Source of the DNA: an uncultured Phascolarctobacterium sp.
Lineage (GTDB): Bacteria; Bacillota; Negativicutes; Acidaminococcales; Acidaminococcaceae
Assembly (NCBI RefSeq): GCF_937920985.1
Contig: NZ_CALDXR010000010.1
Coordinates: forward strand, 1 to 30,163
Length of the DNA stretch: 30,163 nt
Direction of reading: 5' to 3'
Below are positions 24,030 to 30,163 of this stretch, one piece after another. The notes under the pieces were generated by a model. The model was not told the DNA's origin and did not search any database. It worked only from the letters and a program-made list of their open reading frames with translations. Made by a program: the position numbers and the translations under genes. Within the stretch, counting starts at the first letter, position 1, and every line of letters starts with the position of its first letter.

Positions 24030-24596
24030 ATGAGTGAAGAAGCTGTAATCAAATATATCAATGCTCCGCTGACCGAAGAAACTGTCAAAGACCTGCATGC
24101 AGGCGACGTTGTACGCATCAGCGGTTATATCTACACTGCACGCGACGCTGCTCACAAGCGTTTGTATGAAGCGCTGGAGCGCGGCGAAAAGCTGCCTTTG
24201 GACCTGACCAATAATGTTATTTATTACGTTGGTCCTACTCCTGCAAAACCGGGCGAGGTTGTCGGCAGTGCCGGCCCCACCACCAGCGGCCGTATGGACA
24301 AATACACTCCGACCATGATCGAGCAGGGCATGCGCGGCATGATTGGCAAAGGTCTGCGCAGCCAGGAGGTTATTGATGCCTGCGCGAAGCATGGCGCTGT
24401 TTATTTCGTTGCTGTAGGCGGTGCTGCTGCTGTTATCACCCGATCCATCAAGAGCGAAACCATGATTGCTTACGAGGATCTGGGACCGGAGGCTATCCGC
24501 AGATACGAGGTTAAGGATTTCCCGGCAATCGTCTGCATCGACAGCGAGGGTAATGACTTCTATAAAGTTGGTATTGCCAAGTACAGAAAAGAGTAA
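24030..24596 (+). CDS. Fumarate hydratase (class I) beta subunit / TtdB family
   Basis: The C-terminal, swivelling half of the class I hydro-lyase; 188 residues, normal for a separate beta subunit. Markers are AGPTTSGRMDKYTPTM, MIGKGLRS and the FVAVGGAAA stretch. AAAGGAGG precedes the ATG. With the preceding alpha subunit it should reversibly hydrate fumarate to malate, the substrate of the malic enzyme encoded first in the unit. A strong terminator follows 13 bp after the stop. Confidence 0.95.
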   Translation: MSEEAVIKYINAPLTEETVKDLHAGDVVRISGYIYTARDAAHKRLYEALERGEKLPLDLTNNVIYYVGPTPAKPGEVVGSAGPTTSGRMDKYTPTMIEQGMRGMIGKGLRSQEVIDACAKHGAVYFVAVGGAAAVITRSIKSETMIAYEDLGPEAIRRYEVKDFPAIVCIDSEGNDFYKVGIAKYRKE

Positions 24597-24608
24597 CAAT
24601 TTTAACAG

Positions 24609-24643
24609 ATTAAGGGCAGGATTTCTGCCCTTAATTTTTTTTT
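24609..24643 (+). terminator. Terminator of the malic enzyme-fumarase unit
   Basis: An 11-bp perfect stem ATTAAGGGCAG/CTGCCCTTAAT with GATTT loop and a run of nine T residues. Confidence 0.96.
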
Positions 24644-24653
24644 GCAATTAATG

Positions 24654-24682
24654 TTGACAAAGACACTAGGATAATATATTAT
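24654..24682 (+). promoter_or_regulatory. Promoter of the SAM riboswitch-metQ unit
   Basis: TTGACA (24654-24659), 17-bp spacer, TATTAT (24677-24682), about 20 bp upstream of the aptamer. Confidence 0.88.
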
Positions 24683-24703
24683 TACTCACATCTTAATAAC
24701 ACG

Positions 24704-24838
24704 CTCTTATCAAGAGTGGCGGAGGGAACAGGCCCTATGATGCCCGGCAACCAGACAAATGTTATGGTGCTACATCCTGCAAGTGCAATCTTGAAAGATG
24801 AGAGGAAGACCGGCTCCTTCCTCTGAAGGAGTTTTTTT
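24704..24838 (+). promoter_or_regulatory. SAM-I riboswitch (S box) with transcription terminator
   Basis: The aptamer (24704-24804) shows the S-box core: CTCTTATC, AAGAGTGGCGGAGGGA, GGCCCTATGATGCCCGGCAA and the closing GATGAGAG of P1. The expression platform is visible: AGAGGAAG (24801-24808) can pair with CTTCCTCT (24817-24824) as antiterminator, while CTCCTTC (24814-24820) pairs with GAAGGAG (24825-24831) before seven T residues as terminator. SAM should favour P1 and hence termination, shutting off metQ when methionine is plentiful. Confidence 0.97.
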
Positions 24839-24891
24839 CTTAGGCGGATGTTTTGCAAGACGTGTTAAATAAAGAAAGGGAGTAAGAAAAG

Positions 24892-25713
24892 ATGAAAAAA
24901 TTATTAGTTGCATTACTGGCATTAGTAAGCCTGGCAGTTGTTGCTGCAGGCTGCGGCGGCGGAGACAAAAAGGCAGACAATGGTGCTGACAAAAAGGTTA
25001 CTTTGAAGGTTGGCGCTACCGCTGTACCGCACGCTGAAATCCTGAACCAGATTAAAGGCACTCTGGCTAAAGAGGGCGTAGACCTGCAGATTATCGAATT
25101 CAGCGATTATGTTAAACCGAACCTGGCTTTGAACGATAAGGAGCTGGATGCCAACTTCTTCCAGCATGAGCCTTATCTGGATACCTTCGTTTCCGAGCGC
25201 AAGATGAATCTTGTATCCGCAGGCAAGGTACATATCGAGCCGATGGGTATTTATTCCAAGAAAATCAAATCTCTGAATGATATCCCCGAAGGCGCTAAAA
25301 TTGCTATTCCGAACGACCCGTCCAACGGCGGCCGTGCGCTGGCTCTGCTGCAAAGCGCTAAGCTGCTGAAGCTGAAAGATGGCGTTGGCGTTAAGGCTAC
25401 CGTAGGCGATATCGTTGGCAACGACAAGAAGCTGAAGATTGTGGAAATCGAAGCTGCTCTGCTGCCGCGTTCCATGGATGATACTGATTTGTCCGTTATC
25501 AACTCCAACTTTGCTATGGAAGCTAAGCTGAATCCGGTGAAGGATTCTCTGTTCACCGAGCCGAAGGAATCTCCGTATGCTAACATCGTAGCTGTTCGCA
25601 AGGGCGACGAAAACCGTCCGGAAATCCAGAAGCTGATGAATGCTCTGCGTTCTCCCGAAGTTAAAAAGTTCATCGAAGACAAATACAAAGGTGCTGTTGT
25701 TGCAGCGTTCTAA
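24892..25713 (+). CDS. metQ: Methionine ABC transporter substrate-binding lipoprotein (MetQ/NlpA family)
   Basis: Captures methionine (usually both D- and L- forms) for the MetNI importer. 273 residues: signal peptide MKKLLVALLALVSLAVVAAG with the lipobox cysteine at 21, then a short Lys/Asp linker and the NLPA domain (VGATAVPHAEILNQ, QHEPYLD, IAIPNDPSNGGRALALLQ). AAGGGAG lies nine bases before the ATG. Control by the S-box riboswitch agrees with methionine uptake. The gene stands alone: a terminator follows at once and no metN or metI is seen, so the membrane and ATPase parts must be elsewhere. Confidence 0.95.
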   Translation: MKKLLVALLALVSLAVVAAGCGGGDKKADNGADKKVTLKVGATAVPHAEILNQIKGTLAKEGVDLQIIEFSDYVKPNLALNDKELDANFFQHEPYLDTFVSERKMNLVSAGKVHIEPMGIYSKKIKSLNDIPEGAKIAIPNDPSNGGRALALLQSAKLLKLKDGVGVKATVGDIVGNDKKLKIVEIEAALLPRSMDDTDLSVINSNFAMEAKLNPVKDSLFTEPKESPYANIVAVRKGDENRPEIQKLMNALRSPEVKKFIEDKYKGAVVAAF

Positions 25714-25726
25714 GCAAAGCAAAACT

Positions 25727-25758
25727 GCTGTCGCATGTCAAAGTGCGACAGCTTTTTT
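25727..25758 (+). terminator. Terminator of metQ
   Basis: GCTGTCGCA (25727-25735) and TGCGACAGC (25744-25752) form a 9-bp stem followed by six T residues. Confidence 0.95.
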
Positions 25759-25770
25759 ATGTGTTGAAAA

Positions 25771-25783
25771 ACTGTCAGACAGT
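25771..25783. other. Short perfect palindrome in the metQ downstream gap
   Basis: ACTGTC-A-GACAGT, 13 bp, in the gene-free 25759-25946 stretch and about 130 bp before the next promoter core. It could be a protein site; nothing ties it to a known regulator. Confidence 0.35.
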
Positions 25784-25903
25784 CTGCTCCTTACAATATT
25801 AGATGAAGAGCTATTACGTCATGTGTATGTTGTTGTTTTCAGGATATGCTGTTCACAAAAGCGCAGGCAAAGAGCAGAGCTGTTTTCTGTGCATCTGCCT
25901 GCA

Positions 25904-25922
25904 AAATATGCTATACTTAAAG
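25904..25922 (+). promoter_or_regulatory. Extended -10 promoter of the secreted-protein gene
   Basis: The 19-mer AAATATGCTATACTTAAAG contains TG-C-TATACT (extended -10, TATACT at 25912-25917) with only a poor -35 box. The identical 19-mer occurs at 27040-27058. Confidence 0.65.
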
Positions 25923-25946
25923 TATCTTATATGAGGAGATGGTACA

Positions 25947-26987
25947 ATGTTTAAAAGAATTTTAATTGCCGCTATGCTAGCCTTTATTCCACTTAATGTC
26001 TGCAGTCCGACCGAAGCAGCGGTGCAGGCGGAAATGTCAGTTGCAAATAATCAGGTATCCGTACAGCAATCCAAGCAGCTTTTTAACGATGAGAAAAATG
26101 CCATTTCTATGCTGATGCCTGCAGGCTTTTTGGCTAAAGGTGAGTATACGCCCGATAATGAGAAAATTTTTCAAGTAAACTATTCTAATGTGCAAATGTT
26201 TATCTATGTAACTCCTATAGATAAATCTGGTCCTAATTCTGCTAAATTTATAGATGAAGTACTTGCTGAACTGAAGAAGGAAATAGCTACAGAAAAGGAT
26301 GCTGAGCTTATAGAAAACAAAATCATTAAGCTGGATGGCAGAAAAACACTGCATGTTGTCAGCAAAATTAATGCCCAGCCTAAAACACCTGATTTTATAA
26401 TGGATAACTATACAATTTTTACTGCTAATGATATGATTGATATTCGTTTTACTGTTGAGGCTGACGTTTATGAAAAATTCAAGGCATCAACCATGAATGA
26501 GATGATTGCTTCTATTAAGATTGGTACTAAATGGAAACGTTTTGCTACTCCTGACAATAGGTATAGCTATGAGCTGCCGGAAGATGTGTATAATTCAGGA
26601 GCTGCCTTTGACCATCAAATGTTAGGTAGTAATGATGATATGATGACGGGCATTATGGTGCAGAAAATAGCTGATAATCCTAAATATGCCTATTATCCGC
26701 AATCTCTTGCTAATCTTTCGGCTGCAGAGCAGGCTGACTTAGAAAAAAAGATTATTAAGCAGTTAAAATCAGAGGTCAGAACAGCAAGAAATATCAAAAA
26801 TGAATTTACTGTTGTAAATAATTTACCATGTATTAAAACCAGCTTTGATGATGTTACCAGTCACAGTATTGCCTATATTTTTATACAGGACGGAAATTAC
26901 ATTTCCTATGACTATATTTTCAATGCCAAGTTGGCTTCTAAACTGGCTCCTGTACTGGAACGCTCGGTAAATTCTATTAAATTTTAA
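25947..26987 (+). CDS. Secreted protein of unknown function with two similar domains
   Basis: 346 residues. A signal peptide (MFKRILIAAMLAFIPLNVCS, cleavage likely near residue 24-28) has no proper lipobox, so the protein should be exported to the periplasm or outside. Two halves, about 48-193 and 198-346, share a layout: an opening with a Pro-containing MLMPAGF or SYELPEDVY segment, a central charged helix, and an ending in MIASIKI or SVNSIKF. This looks like two DcrB/PsbP-like folds in tandem, an inference from pattern only. GAGGAG lies eight bases before the ATG. It is rather rich in A+T compared with neighbours. Single gene under an extended -10 promoter; no functional clue from context. 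Confidence 0.8.
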   Translation: MFKRILIAAMLAFIPLNVCSPTEAAVQAEMSVANNQVSVQQSKQLFNDEKNAISMLMPAGFLAKGEYTPDNEKIFQVNYSNVQMFIYVTPIDKSGPNSAKFIDEVLAELKKEIATEKDAELIENKIIKLDGRKTLHVVSKINAQPKTPDFIMDNYTIFTANDMIDIRFTVEADVYEKFKASTMNEMIASIKIGTKWKRFATPDNRYSYELPEDVYNSGAAFDHQMLGSNDDMMTGIMVQKIADNPKYAYYPQSLANLSAAEQADLEKKIIKQLKSEVRTARNIKNEFTVVNNLPCIKTSFDDVTSHSIAYIFIQDGNYISYDYIFNAKLASKLAPVLERSVNSIKF

Positions 26988-27039
26988 TCCCTTGGCTCAA
27001 AGTGTAAGTCTTGGAGAAAGTGTATTTTTCTAATGAGAG

Positions 27040-27058
27040 AAATATGCTATACTTAAAG
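27040..27058 (+). promoter_or_regulatory. Extended -10 promoter of the rRNA methyltransferase gene
   Basis: The same 19-mer as at 25904-25922, with TATACT at 27048-27053 and TG two bases upstream of it (27045-27046). It lies 31 bp before the ATG. Confidence 0.65.
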
Positions 27059-27089
27059 AAAAACTAATCTAAAAATCGTGAGGTAGAAT

Positions 27090-28313
<1,224 letters not shown>

Positions 28314-28355
28314 AAACTCAGTCTAAAAATATGCTGCTGTTAAGGGGGCGTTATT

Positions 28356-29519
28356 GTGCAGGCTTTAGAGGGTATTCGTGTGCTTGATTTGTCACGGCTG
28401 CTGCCGGGACCGTATTGTACGATGCTGTTGGCCGATTTCGGCGCGGAGGTTATCAAAATCGAGGAGCCGGGACGTGGAGATTATGCCCGCAGCTTTCCGC
28501 CGTTTTTAAAGGATTTCGGTTACTGGCATCTGCAGCTGAACCGCAATAAAAAGAGCGTAGTGCTTAACCTGAAAGCGGATGCGGGACGCAGGGCGTTTCT
28601 GGAGCTGGTGAAAACTGCCGACGTGGTGGTGGAAAGCTATCGTCCGGGCGTACTGACGAAGCTGGGTATTGACTATGCGGCGGCGAAGGCGGTGAATCCG
28701 CGTATTATCTACTGCTCGCTGACGGGCTACGGCAAAAAGGGACCGCTCGCCAAGCAGGCCGACCACGATATCGGTTACGTGAGCCTGGCAGGCATTACCG
28801 CTATGAGCGGTGAGGCGCAGGGCAAGCCTGCGATTCCGGGCGTGCTGATGGCGGATATGAATGCGTCGATGGCGGCGGGCATGAGCATTATGATTGCACT
28901 GCGCCATGCACAGATGACGGGCGAGGGCCAGGAAATAGATATTTCGCTGTATAACGTGGCGATGACGCTGATGCCCGGTGCTGCCAGCCTGTACTTCGGC
29001 AGCGGTTTTGTGGCGGAGCGCGGCAACAACTGGCTGACAGGCGCCAACGCCAACTATAATATTTATGCAACGAAGGAAGGACGCTACCTTGCGGTGGGCT
29101 GCTTAGAAAAGAAGTTCTGGAGCAACCTCTGCGCTGTGTTGCAGCGCCCCGATATGACGGATCTGATAGATGATGATGCTAACCATGACTACCTAAAGCA
29201 GCAGCTGACGCTGGAGTTTGCCAAGCATACGCTGCCCGAATGGGAGCAACTGCTGGCTGGCAGGGACACCTGCGTAACGCCGGTGCTGGATTTTGCCGAG
29301 GCGGTGGACGCGGAGCAGACCAAGGCCAACGACATGGTGCTGAACGTAGAGGATGCAGAGCTTGGCAGCTACCGGCAGCTTGGCTTTGCCATGAAGCTGA
29401 GCGAAACGTCGGCTGCGCTGCGGAAGCGTGCGCCTCGCTTGGGCGAGGACACGCAGCAGGTGCTGTCGCAGGCTATTGCCGACGAAAAGCTGCTGGCGGA
29501 AGCATTGCAGAGCAAATAA
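28356..29519 (+). CDS. CaiB/BaiF family (class III) CoA-transferase
   Basis: Moves CoA between acyl groups, cytosolic dimer. 387 residues from a GTG start, preceded by AAGGGGG. Family pattern: RVLDLSRLLPGPYCTMLLAD at 8-27, GAEVIKIEEPGRGD, NRNKKSVVLNL, and the catalytic Asp in LMADMNASMAAG (about residue 168). Substrates range from carnitine and bile-acid to formyl, succinyl or alpha-methylacyl CoA esters and cannot be read here. In fermenters of dicarboxylates a succinate- or propionate-linked role is possible but only a guess. No acyl-CoA dehydrogenase or ligase gene is next to it. Confidence 0.93.
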   Translation: MQALEGIRVLDLSRLLPGPYCTMLLADFGAEVIKIEEPGRGDYARSFPPFLKDFGYWHLQLNRNKKSVVLNLKADAGRRAFLELVKTADVVVESYRPGVLTKLGIDYAAAKAVNPRIIYCSLTGYGKKGPLAKQADHDIGYVSLAGITAMSGEAQGKPAIPGVLMADMNASMAAGMSIMIALRHAQMTGEGQEIDISLYNVAMTLMPGAASLYFGSGFVAERGNNWLTGANANYNIYATKEGRYLAVGCLEKKFWSNLCAVLQRPDMTDLIDDDANHDYLKQQLTLEFAKHTLPEWEQLLAGRDTCVTPVLDFAEAVDAEQTKANDMVLNVEDAELGSYRQLGFAMKLSETSAALRKRAPRLGEDTQQVLSQAIADEKLLAEALQSK

Positions 29520-29628
29520 AAAATGACCTCCTGAATTTTCAGGTGTTCGTAAAACAGTTTTCGAGAAATGACACGGCAACTGCCAGTCAGGATTGGTTAA
29601 GAGTACCCGGCTAGGCCGAGGAAGCATC

Positions 29629-29673
29629 AAGTCCCATGTCCGCACCGTCAAGGTGTTGGGTATGGGGCTTTTT
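29629..29673 (+). terminator. Terminator-like hairpin downstream of the CoA-transferase
   Basis: AAGTCCCAT (29629-29637) pairs with ATGGGGCTT (29662-29670, one G-U pair), with an inner CACC-GTCAA-GGTG type arm, followed by TTT. It lies 110 bp after the stop; a small hairpin CCTGAA-TT-TTCAGG is at 29530-29543. Confidence 0.65.
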
Positions 29674-30008
29674 GCATTTCAGGAACGTGTACACCTCTGG
29701 CAAGGTGTAACACACTAGACTTTGTACCAAAGTCGTGTGCCAAGGGTGCTGCGCCCCTTGAAATCCCCTCTCACATCGCCCATGGGCAATATGGGTTAGC
29801 CGCATAAAAGGCTCTCACAAAGGCGCACCCAGCTGTCTGTGGCGAGGGAAAGGCACTTCTGCGGAAGTGTAATAACCCACTATAACACACTTTCAGTCCT
29901 GCGGTCTGCAAAGTGCCGTGGGCTCTCCGAGGGAAAACGGTTGTATGGGGGGAGTTTTGGGCAAATAGCTGCGTACGTGCGTACGGGAGATTGGCACACA
30001 CGTACGCA
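29674..30008. repeat. Hairpin-rich non-coding region, possible dispersed repeat or element remnant
   Basis: No convincing gene in either strand. It is a chain of short hairpins: ACACCT/AGGTGT (29691-29708), CACAC-TA-GACTTTG/CAAAGTC-GTGTG (29711-29739), CAAGGG/CCCTTG (29741-29760), the palindrome GCCCATGGGC near 29778, and TGCGTACGTG/CACGTACGCA (29970-30008). Open frames on the minus strand lack ribosome sites and look unlike proteins. No known RNA class (6S, SRP, RNase P, tmRNA) is recognised. Confidence 0.5.
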
Positions 30009-30058
30009 ATAAAACAGCCGAATTCTCCTATATAGGGGTGTTCTTTAATTGGCGAATA

Positions 30059-30067
30059 TGGTATACT
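30059..30067 (+). promoter_or_regulatory. Extended -10 promoter of the last gene
   Basis: TGG-TATACT (30059-30067), with a weak -35 region. A small TCCG-GTAAAT-CGGA hairpin lies between it and the ribosome site. Confidence 0.55.
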
Positions 30068-30109
30068 AGGCTTAGTCCGGTAAATCGGAATTTATTAAGG
30101 AGGATATAG

Positions 30110-30163
30110 ATGAAACTGTTTTTATGTTCGCACTTTTCAAGTGTAGGAAGTTTGATAAAAGAA
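30110..30163 (+). CDS. Partial gene, probable peptidase S51 / GATase1-like protein (5' end only)
   Basis: Only 18 codons are in the window. AAGGAGG lies seven bases before the ATG. The peptide MKLFLCSHFSSVGSLIKE resembles the first strand and helix of the type 1 glutamine amidotransferase-like (peptidase E, S51) family, whose members often begin MKLFL(T/C)S. The match is by memory over a very short stretch. Catalytic residues would be further right, beyond the window. Confidence 0.5.
   Translation, partial: MKLFLCSHFSSVGSLIKE

Noticed and set aside
29611..30001. Two minus-strand open frames in the right-hand gap
   Set aside because: No start signals, no family features, and they cross several hairpins; chance open frames in a GC-balanced repeat.
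29520..30109. 6S RNA, SRP RNA, tmRNA, RNase P RNA or IS200/IS605 end
   Set aside because: None of the sequence hallmarks of these RNAs was found on either strand; the stem at 29629-29670 resembles some IS605 ends but no transposase or TnpB is nearby.

Overview
The window looks like ordinary chromosome from an anaerobic, moderate-GC, low-copy-repeat Firmicutes-type bacterium. The arginine gene order, the S-box riboswitch, strong GGAGG ribosome sites, two-subunit class I fumarase beside malic enzyme, and sigma-A-like promoters (TTGNNN-17-TATAAT) all suit a member of the Negativicutes, perhaps an Acidaminococcaceae relative such as Phascolarctobacterium. The genus is inference only; there is no rRNA or marker gene here to prove it. 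I see no tRNA, rRNA, CRISPR array or intact transposase.

Layout. 1-1829 (+): the tail of a broken DUF3427-type helicase-associated protein, a small peptide-deformylase-like gene with an altered motif, and an orphan protein with HExxH. 1845-5205 (-): a bidirectional terminator, then feoB-feoA (ferrous iron uptake) under a near-consensus promoter, and a stand-alone GT51 peptidoglycan glycosyltransferase. 5298-13955 (+): the arginine regulon in two units, argC-argJ-argB-argD-argF and argG-argH, which together run from N-acetylglutamate to arginine through the acetyl-recycling (ArgJ) route. The intergenic gaps are rich in hairpins, and the argJ-argB gap carries a palindrome plus an imperfect duplicated element.

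13982-17392: an AT-rich, probably acquired ATPase_2/DUF234 gene with its own promoter and repeated ATTCAGT half sites; a convergent sodium:neurotransmitter-symporter-family transporter (-); and a short transcription unit (promoter, 31-codon membrane peptide, structured RNA segment, intrinsic terminator) that simple gene callers would miss. 17581-21688 (+): a translationally coupled hydantoinase/oxoprolinase-family and histone-deacetylase-family pair, the latter with a cysteine-rich tail, followed by overlapping XTP/dITP pyrophosphatase and YfcE-type phosphodiesterase genes.

21772-24643 (+): malic enzyme and fumarase alpha and beta subunits, linking pyruvate, malate and fumarate, ending in a strong terminator. 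24654-25758: promoter, SAM-I riboswitch with visible antiterminator/terminator, and a lone metQ lipoprotein gene. 25904-29519: a secreted two-domain protein and an RlmI-like rRNA methyltransferase, both preceded by the same 19-bp extended -10 promoter core, then a CaiB/BaiF CoA-transferase. 29520-30109 is a hairpin-rich non-coding stretch, perhaps a dispersed repeat or element remnant. The window ends 18 codons into a probable peptidase-S51/GATase1-like gene.

The best candidates for something undescribed are the 31-aa peptide/structured RNA unit (17056-17392), the hydantoinase-deacetylase pair (17581-20555), the duplicated intergenic element (7685-7925) and the hairpin-rich region at the right end.
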